Assembly (NCBI RefSeq): GCF_000772705.2
Contig: NZ_JSBW02000002.1
Span: forward strand, 1 to 64,000
Length of the DNA: 64,000 nucleotides
Source: Xanthomonas vasicola
GTDB lineage: Bacteria; Pseudomonadota; Gammaproteobacteria; Xanthomonadales; Xanthomonadaceae
Direction of reading: 5' to 3'
Both the position numbers and the translations under genes were made by a program. Positions 17,647 to 28,711 of this stretch are shown here, piece after piece (the stretch's first letter is position 1; each line of letters starts with the position of its first letter). Below the pieces are notes generated by a model. It had not been told where the DNA came from, did not search any database, and saw only the letters and a program-made list of their open reading frames with translations.

Positions 17647-18914
17647 GCCTGCAATCTCTCCGCGATCAGGGCCAGCAGTTGGTCGGCCAATTCGGTCTTG
17701 CTGCTACTGGGGAATGCCTGTTCGCCGCCTTGCCAATACGCAGTGGCGGCGTTGTTGTCGCTTTCGAAGCCGCCGCCTTCGATCCCCACCTGATTGGCGA
17801 TGATCAGATCCAGCCGCTTGGCCGCCAGCTTGCCACGCGCGTAATGCTCCACGTCGTGCGTTTCAGCAGCAAAACCGACCACCAGTTTCAATGCACCGGT
17901 CTGCGCGGCAACCTCGGACAGAATGTCCGGGGTGCGCACCAGTTCCAGGGTCAGCGTCTGGCCGGTCTTCTTGATCTTCTGCGACACCACCCGCTTGGGG
18001 GTGTAGTCGGCCACGGCGGCGGCGCCAATGTAGATGTCGGCCGGAAATGCGCCCAGCACCGCATCGCGCATCTGCGCGGCCGAGCGCACGTCGATGCGCT
18101 GCACGCCGGGTGGCGTGGTCTGATGCACCGGCCCGCTGATCAGTACCACATCGGCGCCTTGCTTGGCAGCTGCGGCAGCCAGGGCGTAGCCCATCTTGCC
18201 GCTGCTGCGGTTGCCGACGTAGCGCACCGGGTCCAGGTCTTCGAAGGTGGGGCCGGCGCTGATCACGATGCGCAGGCCCACCAGCTGCGCGCTGCTGGGC
18301 ACGAACACCGGCGCAGCGGTGCTCTTGCCACCGGCCGGTGCCGCGTTTGCGACAGCACCGCAGACCAGCGCGGCAATGATCGCCGCCGGCTTGGCCAGCC
18401 GCCCGGGGCCGGACTCGCCTTCGGCCAGCGGGCCGTCGTCCGGGCCCACCACCGCCACCCCCCGCGTGCGCAGGGTGGCGATGTTGGCCTGGGTGGCCGG
18501 ATGCAGCCACATGCGGTGGTTCATCGCTGGCGCCACGGTCAGCGGCGCGGTGGTGGCCAGGCACAGCGTGGTGACCAGATCGTCGGCCAGGCCATGCGCC
18601 AGACGCGCCAGCAGGTCTGCAGTGGCCGGGGCGACGATCACCCGATCGGCCCAGCGTGCCAATTCGATATGGCCCATCGCCTGCTCGGCGGCGCTGTCCC
18701 ACAGCGTGGTGCGGGTGGGTTGGCCGGACAGTGCCTGGAAGCTGAGCGGGGTGACAAATTGTTGCGCGCCGCTGGTCATGGCGACCTGCACCTGCGCGCC
18801 GGCGTCGCGCAGGCGACGGACCAGTTCGAGCGATTTGTAAGCGGCAATGCCTCCGCCGACGCACAGCAGCAAACGCTGTCCGTCCAGGGGGCGGGCCTGA
18901 GTGGAGCCGATCAC
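17643..18914 (-). CDS. coaBC: Bifunctional phosphopantothenoylcysteine decarboxylase/synthase
   Basis: Two consecutive steps of coenzyme A synthesis. 423 residues: an N-terminal FMN-dependent CoaC flavoprotein domain (about 1-190), with [15 protein letters not shown] at the start and the substrate motif PAMNHRMW near 135, followed by a C-terminal CTP-dependent CoaB domain with [22 protein letters not shown] and KMGYALA near 255-285. Its 3' end overlaps dut. It is divergent from radC (about 96 bases between starts), with the usual coaBC/radC pairing of gamma-proteobacteria. Confidence 0.96.
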   Translation of the reverse strand: MIGSTQARPLDGQRLLLCVGGGIAAYKSLELVRRLRDAGAQVQVAMTSGAQQFVTPLSFQALSGQPTRTTLWDSAAEQAMGHIELARWADRVIVAPATADLLARLAHGLADDLVTTLCLATTAPLTVAPAMNHRMWLHPATQANIATLRTRGVAVVGPDDGPLAEGESGPGRLAKPAAIIAALVCGAVANAAPAGGKSTAAPVFVPSSAQLVGLRIVISAGPTFEDLDPVRYVGNRSSGKMGYALAAAAAKQGADVVLISGPVHQTTPPGVQRIDVRSAAQMRDAVLGAFPADIYIGAAAVADYTPKRVVSQKIKKTGQTLTLELVRTPDILSEVAAQTGALKLVVGFAAETHDVEHYARGKLAAKRLDLIIANQVGIEGGGFESDNNAATAYWQGGEQAFPSSSKTELADQLLALIAERLQA

Positions 18915-19010
18915 GTCGGAGTCGTCCTACGGTTACGAGGACAACTAGATTAGCCGATGCCCTCGCTTGGCCTGATGGGCGTCGGCGATGAGCACCGGCA
19001 AACTCGCCAT

Positions 19011-19688
19011 ATGCACATACACGACTGGCCCACCCACGAACGCCCGCGCGAGAAACTCCTGGCGCGCGGGGCCACTGCCTTGTCCGATGCCGAGCTGCTG
19101 GCGATCTTCGTCGGCTCCGGCCTGCGCGGCCAGGACGCGGTACAGACCGCGCGCGATCTGCTGCACCAGCACGGGCCGCTGCGCCTGCTGCTGGACCGCC
19201 CGGCCAAGGCGCTGACACGCCTGCCAGGGCTGGGCCCGGCCTCGGCCTGCAAGCTCGCTGCGGCGCTGGAATTGGCCCATCGCCACCTGATGAGCGCGCT
19301 GGAGCGCGGCGAGGCGCTCAGTGACCCGCCCAGCGTCGGTCGCTACTTTTCGCAGCGGCTGCGCGCGCGGGCCTACGAAGTGTTCGCGGTGCTGTTCCTG
19401 GACAATCGCCACCGTGCCATCGCGTTCGAAGAATTGTTCACCGGCACCATCGACGGCGCCGACATCCATCCGCGCGAAGTGGTACGGCGGGCGCTACTGC
19501 ACAACGCGGCGGCGGTGATCGTCGGGCACAACCACCCGTCCGGCAATCCGGAGCCCTCCGAGGCCGACCGCGCAGTCACCAAACGGCTGCTGGAGAGCCT
19601 GGAGTTGGTCGACATCCGCCTGCTGGACCATTTCGTCATCGGCGATGGCCGGCCGGTGTCGCTAGCCGAGCGCGGCTGGCTGGAATGA
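19011..19688 (+). CDS. radC: JAMM-fold DNA repair-associated protein RadC
   Basis: 225 residues from the ATG at 19011, chosen because [17 protein letters not shown] matches the family start. A helix-hairpin-helix region ([17 protein letters not shown], about 65-85) precedes the C-terminal MPN/JAMM-like domain, whose metal motif [14 protein letters not shown] is intact. Despite the name, a direct repair function is doubtful in the literature; related proteins are found with mobile elements. Here it is in the conserved chromosomal place opposite coaBC. Confidence 0.94.
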   Translation: MHIHDWPTHERPREKLLARGATALSDAELLAIFVGSGLRGQDAVQTARDLLHQHGPLRLLLDRPAKALTRLPGLGPASACKLAAALELAHRHLMSALERGEALSDPPSVGRYFSQRLRARAYEVFAVLFLDNRHRAIAFEELFTGTIDGADIHPREVVRRALLHNAAAVIVGHNHPSGNPEPSEADRAVTKRLLESLELVDIRLLDHFVIGDGRPVSLAERGWLE

Positions 19689-19775
19689 GCAGTGGTGCAC
19701 CGACCTGAACCATCGGTCGGACCCTGCGGCACGCGGTCGGGTAAAATCGCTGGTTTGGTTCCAAGCAGGTCCCAC

Positions 19776-21464
19776 GTGAAAGCCCTACTCCGCGCACTGA
19801 TCGGCCAAGGCATTGAAGCCTTGCGCGCCAACGGCACCCTGCCTGCCGACACCCTGCCGCCGGATTTTGTGGTCGAGCGACCCAAGACCCGCGAGCACGG
19901 CGACTTCGCCACCAATGCCGCCATGCTGCTGGCCAAGGCCGCGCGCAGCAATCCGCGCGTGCTGGCGCAGGCGCTGTTGGCGGCGCTGCCGGCCAGCGAC
20001 GACGTGGCCAAGGTGGACATCGCCGGCCCCGGCTTCATCAATTTCCATCTGGCGCCTACCGCGTATCAGCGCGAAGTAGCGCATGTGATCAAGCAAGGCC
20101 ACGACTACGGGCGCGGGCTGGCCGGCAACGGCCGCTCGGTGGGCGTGGAATACGTCTCGGCCAACCCCACCGGCCCGCTGCATGTGGGCCACGGCCGCGC
20201 CGCGGCGATCGGCGACAGCCTGGCGCGCGTGCTCGATGCCAACGGCTGGAACGTCAAGCGCGAGTTCTACTACAACGATGCCGGCGTGCAGATCGAGAAC
20301 CTGGCGCTGTCGGTGCAGGCACGTGCGCAGGGGCTCACTCCCGACAGCGCGGGCTGGCCGGAAAACGGCTACCGCGGCGACTACATTGCCGATGTGGCCA
20401 ACGCCTACCTGGCCGGCGACACCGTCGACCTGGAAGGCCATCTGGTCACCGGCACCAAGGATCCGGCCGATCTGGAATCGATCCGCCGCTTTGCGGTGGC
20501 GTATCTGCGCAACGAGCAGAACCACGACCTGGCGGCGTTCCGGGTCGATTTCGATATCTACTTCCTGGAAAGCTCGCTGTACAAGGACGGCAAGGTCGAA
20601 GAAGCGGTGCAGAAGCTGATCGCCTCCGGCCACACCTACGAGGAAGGCGGCGCGTTGTGGTTGAAGTCCACCGACTTCGGCGACGACAAGGACCGCGTCA
20701 TGCGCAAGTCTGACGGCACCTATACCTACTTCGTGCCGGACGTGGCCTATCACCTGACCAAGTGGCAGCGCGGCTACGAGCGCGCAATCACTGAACTCGG
20801 CGCAGACCACCACGGCTCGCTGACGCGCGTGCGCGCCGGCCTGCAGGCAATGGAGTTGGGCATCCCGCAGGGCTGGCCGGAATACGTGCTGCACCAGATG
20901 GTCACGGTGACGCGCGGCGGCGAGGAGGTGAAGCTGTCCAAGCGTGCCGGCAGCTACGTCACCCTGCGTGACCTGATCGAAGAAACCAGTGCCGATGCGG
21001 TGCGCTGGTTCCTGATCGCGCGCAAGCCCGATTCGCAGCTCACCTTCGATATCGATCTGGCGCGTGCGCAGAGCAACGACAACCCGGTGTTCTACGTGCA
21101 GTACGCGCATGCGCGGGTGTGCAGCGTGCTGCGCCAGGCGCAGGAAAAGGGCTACAAGTACGACCAGACCCATGGCCTGGCCGAGCTTGCACACCTGGAC
21201 GACGAGCACTCGCTGGCGGTGATGCTGGAGCTATCGCGTTACCCGGAAGTGGTGGAAATCGCCGGCCAGGCGCTGGAGCCGTACCAGATCGCGCAATACC
21301 TGCGTGAATTGGCGCACGCCTTCCACACGTGGTATCACAACAGCAAGGTGCTGGTGGACGATGCCGCCGAGCGCGACGCCAAGCTAACCCTGGCCGTTGC
21401 CAGCCAACAGGTGCTGGCCAATGGCCTGGAACTGCTCGGCGTCAGTGCTCCGGAAAAGATGTAA
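19776..21464 (+). CDS. argS: Arginyl-tRNA synthetase
   Basis: Class I synthetase charging tRNA-Arg, 562 residues. A GTG start at 19776 is preferred because [15 protein letters not shown] is the usual N-terminus and upstream codons are unrelated. The N-terminal tRNA-recognition domain is followed by the HIGH-type signature HVGHGR in the segment [14 protein letters not shown] (about 129) and a KLSKR variant of KMSKS (about 390). The C-terminal anticodon-binding domain begins around 440. It is followed by the SPOR protein, the same order seen in pseudomonads. Confidence 0.97.
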   Translation: MKALLRALIGQGIEALRANGTLPADTLPPDFVVERPKTREHGDFATNAAMLLAKAARSNPRVLAQALLAALPASDDVAKVDIAGPGFINFHLAPTAYQREVAHVIKQGHDYGRGLAGNGRSVGVEYVSANPTGPLHVGHGRAAAIGDSLARVLDANGWNVKREFYYNDAGVQIENLALSVQARAQGLTPDSAGWPENGYRGDYIADVANAYLAGDTVDLEGHLVTGTKDPADLESIRRFAVAYLRNEQNHDLAAFRVDFDIYFLESSLYKDGKVEEAVQKLIASGHTYEEGGALWLKSTDFGDDKDRVMRKSDGTYTYFVPDVAYHLTKWQRGYERAITELGADHHGSLTRVRAGLQAMELGIPQGWPEYVLHQMVTVTRGGEEVKLSKRAGSYVTLRDLIEETSADAVRWFLIARKPDSQLTFDIDLARAQSNDNPVFYVQYAHARVCSVLRQAQEKGYKYDQTHGLAELAHLDDEHSLAVMLELSRYPEVVEIAGQALEPYQIAQYLRELAHAFHTWYHNSKVLVDDAAERDAKLTLAVASQQVLANGLELLGVSAPEKM

Positions 21465-21632
21465 TCGCGCGGGAGCATCGCGGGCCGCTGGCCCAGCGCA
21501 TGGCACTGCGGTAACGCCGGCCTGCAACCTCGAGCGCTGATCGCGTTCACCAGGCAATGCGCGCAGCAGCGCGCATTGCCGCAGCAAGTCGGGCCAGCTG
21601 GCCCGCAACGACATGATTCGGAGAAGTGGTAG

Positions 21633-22514
21633 ATGGCAGCACGACGCGGTAAGAGTCAGGCCCGACGCAACACCAGCAATGGCACCCCCGGTTGGGTGTG
21701 GCTGGTGGCTGGCGCCGCGATTGCGGCAGTGATCTTCCTGGCCGCACCCAACCTGTTCAAAAAGGACGGCGACGGTTTCCTGCGCGTGGGCCCGCGTGCC
21801 AACCCGGACGCGCAGCCCGAGCCGGTGGCCGATGCCGACGTGGATACGCCGACCGAATTGCCCAAGCCCAGCGTGCAGCCGGCCAAGCCGCAGGCCAAGC
21901 CGGGCGATGCGCAGACCCAGTACGACTTCTACACCTTGCTGCCCGGCAAGGAAGTGCAAATGTCCGACGCCGAACTGGCTGCCAGCGCGCGCGCCGAAGA
22001 GGCCGCACGGGCACGTGCGGCGTTGGAAGGCAAGCCGGTTGCGCCTGCACCCGGTGCCAGCGCAGCGGCAGCCACACCGGCCGCCAGCGGACCGATGCCG
22101 TTGAAGGAAACCGCCGCCAGCGCGCCCAAGCCGCTGCCGCAAACCGCACCGGCACGCCCGGCAGCTGCCCCGGCCCCGGCCAGCACCGCCGCGCTCACCA
22201 CGCCGGCCGCCGCTGCGCCCAAGCCCGCCGCAACCGCCGCCACTGCAACAGCGACGACGGCTGCCCCGGCGGTTGCCGACAACACCCGCTACATCCTGCA
22301 GGCTGGCTCGTTCGGCGCCTCGGGCGATGCCGAATCGACCAAGGCCAAGCTGGCGATGATGGGCCTGGCCGCACGCGTGGAATCGGCCGACATCAGCGGC
22401 AAGACGGTCTATCGCGTGCGCATGGGGCCCTACGGCAGCGCCAGCGAACTGGCCGAAGCCAAGCAAAAGCTCACCGGCAGTGGCCTGTCCGCCATCGCGA
22501 TCAAGGCGCAGTAA
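21633..22514 (+). CDS. SPOR-domain cell division protein (FtsN-like)
   Basis: 293 residues: a basic cytoplasmic head (RRGKSQARRN), one membrane helix (about 20-41), a long Ala/Pro-rich periplasmic linker (about 60-215) and a C-terminal SPOR domain (about 218-293) beginning TRYILQAGSFG and including YRVRMGPYGS. SPOR domains bind denuded glycan strands at the division septum. The position after argS and the architecture match FtsN-like proteins of Pseudomonas. The linker is of low complexity and probably disordered. An AGAAGTGG sequence 7 bases before the ATG is a plausible ribosome-binding site. Confidence 0.9.
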   Translation: MAARRGKSQARRNTSNGTPGWVWLVAGAAIAAVIFLAAPNLFKKDGDGFLRVGPRANPDAQPEPVADADVDTPTELPKPSVQPAKPQAKPGDAQTQYDFYTLLPGKEVQMSDAELAASARAEEAARARAALEGKPVAPAPGASAAAATPAASGPMPLKETAASAPKPLPQTAPARPAAAPAPASTAALTTPAAAAPKPAATAATATATTAAPAVADNTRYILQAGSFGASGDAESTKAKLAMMGLAARVESADISGKTVYRVRMGPYGSASELAEAKQKLTGSGLSAIAIKAQ

Positions 22515-22520
22515 CCGCGC

Positions 22521-23054
22521 GTGATACGGCGCATCGCTGGCGTGTTGCTGAGTGTGCTGGCGTGGACCGGCCCGGCGCATGCCACCGATCAGATCCCTGA
22601 CCTTATCCAGGTCGACGGCCGGCAGGCGACACTGCTGGCCGAGCCGTTGTCCGCTCCACTGGACGACCCAGCCACCTGGAAGCGCTTCGTGGCGCACGCC
22701 GGCAGTGCGCTGGGCGGCTGCAGTGCCAACTGGCGCGGTTATCGCGCCGACTGGCGGCTGGACGGGCAACAACTGTGGCTCGATCGCGTGGTTCTGGGCG
22801 CCTGCAACGACGCGCCGCCCACGCTGCCGCTGGATGTGCTGTTCCCCGGCCAACTCTCACCGGTGCCTGCAGCCTGGGTGGATGGCGAATTGATCGTCGA
22901 GCTGGCCGCCACCGCGACGACTGCGGCGCCCGCACCGGCCACATACGTGTTGCTGCAGCTGCGCCGTGGCCATGTCGTCGCACGCGAGACCTTGACCGCA
23001 GAAATGCTGCAAGCACGGCGTGACGCAACGGCAAGCCCGCACCCTATTCCGTGA
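22521..23054 (+). CDS. Secreted protein of unknown function
   Basis: 177 residues with a GTG start at 22521, six bases after the SPOR gene stop, so almost certainly cotranscribed. A clear Sec signal peptide (about 1-21, ending GPAHA) leads into a mature protein with two Cys (GGCSANW and GACNDAP) that could form a disulfide. A central segment predicts beta strands (ADWRLDGQQLWLDRVVLGAC). I do not recognise a family. Linkage to the SPOR protein suggests an envelope role, which is inference. Confidence 0.8.
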   Translation: MIRRIAGVLLSVLAWTGPAHATDQIPDLIQVDGRQATLLAEPLSAPLDDPATWKRFVAHAGSALGGCSANWRGYRADWRLDGQQLWLDRVVLGACNDAPPTLPLDVLFPGQLSPVPAAWVDGELIVELAATATTAAPAPATYVLLQLRRGHVVARETLTAEMLQARRDATASPHPIP

Positions 23055-23849
<795 letters not shown>

Positions 23850-23951
23850 GGCGTTGCAATGTAGGCACGGCGGCAGCGGTCAACGCGCAGCGTGCAACCA
23901 CGTGGTGCGGTGCACCGCGTAAGCCATAGCAAGCATCGAACAGATGCATCG

Positions 23952-23976
23952 AAAAGCCGCGCACTGCGCGGCTTTT
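23952..23976. terminator. Strong bidirectional terminator
   Basis: An 11-bp perfect stem AAAAGCCGCGC / GCGCGGCTTTT with a 3-base loop (ACT), with A-run and T-run on the two sides. It ends transcription of the SDR gene from the left and could also stop leftward transcripts from the 24-kb pseudogene region. Confidence 0.85.
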
Positions 23977-24019
23977 CCTTTCAACATCCGCTCGTGCGAT
24001 GGATGAACCGCAGATCGCC

Positions 24020-24225
24020 TCACGCCAGCTCGGCATCGCTGCGCACGGCAGCATGTCGCCGCAGCAGCACTCCACGCAGCTGCAGGAACGGGCGCTCCAC
24101 CGCGTAATGCAGCAACGCGCCTGCCACCAGCGCTACCGCCCCAGCCCGCCGACGACAAACGAATGAAACAGCATCACCCAGACGATGGCGATGCCACGCA
24201 ACAGATCCAGAGCGGGATAGCGCAT
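24020..24225 (-). pseudogene. Acyltransferase-3 (OafA/YrhL-type) remnant with internal deletion
   Basis: On the minus strand, an ATG at 24223-24225 opens the frame RYPALDLLRGIAIVWVMLFHS, the hallmark first helix of membrane O-acyltransferases, which stops at 24133. In the next frame, ending at 24020, the sequence reads VALVAGALLHYAVERPF, the hallmark last helix and tail of the same family. About 30 N-terminal and 40 C-terminal codons are thus joined out of frame, and roughly 300 codons are missing compared with the usual 350-400. The junction is near 24133-24140. The ancestor would have acylated a sugar, which fits the adjacent glycosyltransferase. Confidence 0.75.
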
Positions 24226-24275
24226 GCGGGCGAGATAAACCGAGGGAGCCCGATTGTGCCGCATGCCGGCAGCGC

Positions 24276-24304
24276 GCAGTGCGTCGCTGCCAACGACGCA
24301 CTGC
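24276..24304. terminator. Perfect hairpin 3' of the GT1 gene
   Basis: GCAGTGCGTCG (24276-24286) pairs perfectly with CGACGCACTGC (24294-24304) around a 7-base loop, 60 bases past the GT1 stop on the minus strand. There is no clear T-run, so it may be a weak terminator or a structured 3' end. Confidence 0.45.
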
Positions 24305-24364
24305 CGCACACCACGCTGCAGTGCGCCTATCGAACGCTGCGGCGGATGCGCAGCGTCATCGCAC

Positions 24365-25696
24365 TTATGCGATGGCGTGCTGCGCGGGCCGTGCCGCTGC
24401 TGCGGGCGTCACCTCCGTCGGTTTCAGCAGTTGCCAGGCTTCCAGCTGATCGACCGCATTGCGCACGCCGTGTTCCGCGCGAATCCGTTGACCGAGCGCC
24501 TGCGCAGCTGCACGCATGGCCGGCTTACTCGCCTGCTGGATGGCAGCGGCCAGGGTTTCTGGCTGCAACCCGGCACGTGCGAGCCATGGCGGCGCAACGC
24601 CGCGCTGGGCCAGGCAATACGCCCAAAACGACTGGTCGTAGCCAAACGGGAGCACCACCGAAGGAATCCCCGCCGCCAACGCGGCACCGCTGGTGCCGGC
24701 GCCACCGTGATGCACGGCCACCGACACGCGCGGGAACAGCCAATCGTGCGGTGCCTGTTCCAGATGGAAAAAGCGCTCGGCGTCATCGGCGGCAGCGGCG
24801 TCCCCAGCCCCCAGACCGCCCCAGCCACTGGCCAGCAACGCACGCTGCCCGGTCAACCGCACGGCTGCCTTGACCGTGGCAGTGAGCTGCGCGACGGCGC
24901 TGCTGGTCATGCTGCCGAAGCCAACATACAGCGGCGGTGGCCCGGCCTGCAAAAACGCCTGCAGCGCGGCCGGCGGTTGCCATTGCGACCGGGGCAGCTG
25001 CCAGAAGCCGCACACCTGTGCGCTTTCCGGCCAGTCTGGCGGACGCGGGCACACATGCGCGCTATAGCCGTAGATCACGCGTAGCGCGCTGCGATCCGGG
25101 CCGCTCCACGGATACCCCGGCAGCCCCAATGCCGGACGCACGATGCCGTTGACGGCCGGCCGCATCAGCTGCCAGCAGATAAAGCGCATCGTGCGATGCA
25201 ATGCCACGCTGACCCTTCCAGGCAGACGCAGGTTGGGCAACAGCATCAGCGGCAGATGGCGCGACTCGGTGAGCGGCTGCAACTGCGCAAACGCCACCGG
25301 CACGCCATACGCCTCGCCCAGACTATGGACGAGGAGGCTGGCACTGCCCACGCCCAGGATCAAGCCGGCATCGGCACACGCCGCGCTGCTTTGTGCGGGC
25401 CAATCGCGCGCCCACTCCAGCAACTTCTTGCGCAAGATGCCGGGGGCACCGCGCATTTCGGCGACGTCCGGATGGTCTTTCAACAGCTGCTGAAGATCGC
25501 CGCTGAGCGGGAAGAATTCTAGGCCGTTGGCACGGATGAACGTCTCGAAGTTGGAACTGGTCAGCACCCGCACCGGGTAACCGCGCCGCTGCAGGCCAAG
25601 GGCCAGCGCAATGATCGGGCGCACGTCCCCATGCGTGCCAAGGGTGGCAATGACCACCGGGCGTTGGCGTGCCGAATCGGCTCTGGACTCGGGCAT
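24365..25696 (-). CDS. GT1-family (UGT-like) glycosyltransferase
   Basis: 443 residues from the ATG at 25696, which has GGAGAG seven bases upstream; an in-frame ATG at 25738 is possible. The GT-B fold is clear: the N-terminal ATLGTHGDVRPIIALALGL is the acceptor-domain signature of the sterol-glucosyltransferase/rhamnosyltransferase/vancomycin-glucosyltransferase group. The donor motif VAVHHGGAGTSGAALAAG with PFGYDQSFWA lies near residue 340. Such enzymes glycosylate lipids or peptides from NDP-sugars in the cytosol. It lies directly behind a broken peptide synthetase, so the original acceptor may have been that peptide. It appears intact, unlike its neighbours. Confidence 0.88.
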   Translation of the reverse strand: MPESRADSARQRPVVIATLGTHGDVRPIIALALGLQRRGYPVRVLTSSNFETFIRANGLEFFPLSGDLQQLLKDHPDVAEMRGAPGILRKKLLEWARDWPAQSSAACADAGLILGVGSASLLVHSLGEAYGVPVAFAQLQPLTESRHLPLMLLPNLRLPGRVSVALHRTMRFICWQLMRPAVNGIVRPALGLPGYPWSGPDRSALRVIYGYSAHVCPRPPDWPESAQVCGFWQLPRSQWQPPAALQAFLQAGPPPLYVGFGSMTSSAVAQLTATVKAAVRLTGQRALLASGWGGLGAGDAAAADDAERFFHLEQAPHDWLFPRVSVAVHHGGAGTSGAALAAGIPSVVLPFGYDQSFWAYCLAQRGVAPPWLARAGLQPETLAAAIQQASKPAMRAAAQALGQRIRAEHGVRNAVDQLEAWQLLKPTEVTPAAAARPAQHAIA

Positions 25697-25741
25697 ATTC
25701 GGTCTCTCCGTCGCTGGCGACGGCACGATGGCCGGCATGCT

Positions 25742-27813
25742 CTACCGCCTGTACAGCCCGCGCAGCCTCTGAAGTGGCGGCGTGCAGCAATGTGCTGAGT
25801 GTGGCCGAATGCCTCGACGAGAGCATCGAATGGTGGTCGCTGTCTAGAACGTGCAGCTGCAAGTTGCGCACGTACGGCTGCCACGCCTGGGGACGGTAAT
25901 CCACCCACAGTGCATCGTCGTCGCCGCCAGAGCTCATGCGCACGCTCGCTTCGACAAACACCACATCCTGGTCCAGCTGCTTGGGCCGATGACGCCGCGC
26001 CAGGTGCAGGTGATGCTGGGTGAGCCCGCCAAGATCGTCCAGCAAGGTGGGACGTTGCTCCAGCAACTGGCGCACCGCAGGCAAGTCGTTCAGCCCGTAG
26101 TGATCGCACAACAGCCTGGCAAGCTCGGCGACCGTGGTCGGCATCGGTTCATCCGGCGCCAGGGTCAGCCCCAGTGCCTGCACCGAGACGCGCACCTTGT
26201 CGGCCACCGGCAGCGAGGCGGCCTGTTCCAGATGCGGATAGCTGTCCAGCATCGCCAACAACTGGACCTCTTCGCCGAGTGCGTGCAGCTCGGCAGTGAT
26301 GGCATGTGCAATCAGACCACCCAACGACCAGCCGATCAGTCGATACGGTCGTGGCGTAATCGAGCGTGCGGTTGTCGTACTGCGCCACCACCGCTGCAGG
26401 CATCAACTCGGCGCGTTGCAGCATGCCGTGCAACAGCGTGGCCGGTTCCGGCAACGGCGCTGCAGTGTTGTTCCAGGTGTGCAGCAAACGCCGGCGTTCG
26501 CTATCGCCGAGTATATCGACCTGGCCCAGCGCGCATTCCGGATCGGCCAGCACTGCATCGGCCAGATGGGTCAGACGACGGCAGTGTTCGGCCAGCTCCT
26601 CGCTGTCGTACAACGCCGGGTTGGCATCCAGATCGAAACGCAGGGCAGCGCCATCGCCGCGTTCGTAGCAGAAGATGGTGAGGTCGTCGGCCGGGCCATT
26701 GGAAAGGTTATGCGGCACCGCGTACGCCTCGCCGAAGCGCAAGGTGTAGTCGAAGGCCTCGATGTTCACCGCCAGGCGCGCGAACTTCTGCTCCATCCCG
26801 AACATGCCCAGATCGCGGCGCACGTCCTCGAAGCGATATTGCTGATGGCGCAGCGCATGCCGCACCACCGAGGACACCTGCGCGAACAAGGTATGGATGG
26901 GCTGCTGCGGGTCCATTTTCAGCCGCAGCGAAATCACGTTGGCCACCAGGCCGGCGGTCTGCCGATAGCGCGCGTTGATGCGTCCGGTCACCGGCATTGC
27001 CAACACCAGATCTTCCGCGCCGGTGCAGCGGTAGTAATAGGCCGCAATCAGCGAAATCAACATCTGCGGCAGACTGGCGCCGTACTCCTTGCCGAGCGCA
27101 CGCAGACGCACCACCTGCTTCGGCGAAAACTGCCCGGCGCCACGCAGCAACCCGGTGGACAGATGATTGCCCGGCCGCGCCAGCGTCGCCGGCGGCGGCA
27201 GATCGGCCAGCTGCTGCATCCAGTACTCGCGGTCGCGTTGGAACCGATCGGAGTTGCGATAGTGCTGTTCCATTTCGAGCAGCGACAGCGCACTGCCGTA
27301 CTGCGCAGGCTCGGGCTCCACGTCGGCCACGTAGGCGTTATAGAGCACAGCCATGCGCTGCATCATGACCGACGCGCAATAGCCGTCCATCACCAGATGG
27401 CTCACGCATTGCATCCAGATATGATGATCTTCACCAAGACGGAACACCGCGCAGTGCCAGAGCGGCCCGTTCTGCAGATCTTCCGGCTTGCGAATTTCTT
27501 CGTCGATCCAATGTTCGGCGGCGTTGCGTGGAGCAGGGTCCGAGCTGACGTCGAAATACGGAATCGTGCCGTTGTACTCGGGCAAGACCACCTGCGAAGG
27601 CACGCCCTCGTGCTCGACGATGCACAGTCGCAACGTGTCGAACTCCTGCGTCAGCTGCATGCTGGCGCGGATCAGCACCTGAGGGTTCAGTGGGCCGAAC
27701 ATTTCCAACACTTCGGCCAACATCAAGGTGTTGTCGGTGTGCAACTTGTTGGCCACCCAAAGGCCACGTTGCGCTTTGGTCAAGGGAAAAACGGGAGAGG
27801 CGTCAGCGTACAT
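25742..27813 (-). pseudogene. Nonribosomal peptide synthetase with internal deletion and frameshift (C-A' // TE)
   Basis: From the ATG at 27813 (AGAAGG nine bases upstream) an intact condensation domain runs about 450 residues: VFPLTKAQRGLWVANKL at the start, and core motif S-H-L-V-M-D-G where HHxxxDG is usual. It continues into the first 30 residues of an adenylation domain (LLHGMLQRAE...NRTLDYA). At about 26352-26354 it is joined, one frame off, to RPYRLIGWSLGGLIAHAI, the active-site GxSxG region of a thioesterase. Most of the A domain, the carrier protein and the start of the TE are missing. The TE frame has no stop before the GT1 gene; a TAG in the next frame is at 25742-25744. Confidence 0.8.
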
Positions 27814-28102
27814 TGCGTGCATCCTTCTGGTGTGGCGCGCAGTCCGTCGACACCTCTCAACCGTGATACGGTCGATGGACGCCGAATCAGTACCTGGCCT
27901 GAGAAAACGAGGGATAGAAAAACTGCCGACTGCCGACAGTTGCCGGCAATACGCGGTGGAAAGGCACGATGAAGACGCATAGCAAAACGACTTGCACAAC
28001 AAAAACAACGATGTGCAGGTGACCTAGTTGAATCACTTGTATGCCTACGGGCTAAGCGAACACTAACAACTCGCGCAGGCGTGAAACCGTGCAAAAATCA
28101 CG

Positions 28103-28145
28103 GAAATCACCTAATACCTTAATTTTTTTACCGAAGTGTGATTTC
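28103..28145. promoter_or_regulatory. Inverted repeat upstream of the peptide synthetase remnant
   Basis: GAAATCAC at 28103-28110 and its exact reverse complement at 28138-28145 flank an A/T-rich 27-base spacer that contains the T7 run. It is about 290 bases upstream of the synthetase start. It is a candidate operator or promoter element; no regulator is identifiable. Confidence 0.25.
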
Positions 28146-28674
28146 AACTAGTGTTCCTGATGCATACATCGGCTCAAGTCCGGCGCCGCATCCAGCGCAC
28201 GCCAGTGCCAAGCCACGCACGCGGCATGCTCGACGACAAACACTGTTTTCCATGCAAATAAACGCGCACCACGGTATATCCGGTGCCGCGTTGAATAAGA
28301 CCATCTCCAAATCAACGTTGCTGGAATCACGTTATTTTAAACATCACTTTAGGAGAGGAATGTGTTTTTACGGCGTGCGCTTCAATCCGTGGGTACGATC
28401 ACGCGATGGTCACCTGACTGTCATTGTCGTGCAGCACAACGCACGAGGGAGCGTACGGCCGAGCCGATCGCAAGGCGTGGCGCAAGGCTAAAGTCGGGCG
28501 CATTCCTCGATATGAGGACGCGCGTCGCACGAGGCGCAAGACGGAGCGAACGCAAAAACGGCGGGCCACGCGATGGAGCCCTGCAGACCTACAGCAGCCA
28601 TGCCGCTGATGCGCATGGTCTGCTTTTAAGCGGAATTTGCGACGTGGCGCGGCAGATGTGCCACGCACTGCACA

Positions 28675-28706
28675 GCAAGCGCTGCGGCACAGGCCGCAGC
28701 GCTTGC
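28675..28706 (-). terminator. Hairpin 3' of speA
   Basis: A perfect 13-bp stem GCAAGCGCTGCGG / CCGCAGCGCTTGC with loop CACAGG, starting six bases after the speA stop on the minus strand. It has no T-run, but its stability and position make it a likely 3'-end structure or terminator for speA. Confidence 0.65.
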
Positions 28707-28711
28707 CGGGA

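Larger units (their letters stand above)
27814..28711. other. Intergenic region, 898 bp, partly A/T-rich
   Basis: Upstream of the synthetase remnant and downstream of speA. The part 28000-28350 is more A/T-rich than the rest of the window, with a T7 run near 28120, suggesting acquired DNA or a promoter region for the synthetase. Inverted repeat GAAATCAC (28103-28110) / GTGATTTC (28138-28145) could be an operator. The remainder 28350-28670 shows no convincing gene. A speA terminator-like hairpin is listed separately. Confidence 0.45.

Noticed and set aside
19692-19775. Upstream ATG start for argS at 19692
   Set aside because: The extra 28 residues are unlike any ArgS N-terminus; the GTG at 19776 gives the standard start.
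25323-25740. Continuation of the thioesterase frame through the GT1 gene
   Set aside because: The frame stays open by GC bias, but the GT1 reading has clear motifs and the thioesterase domain should end near 25750.
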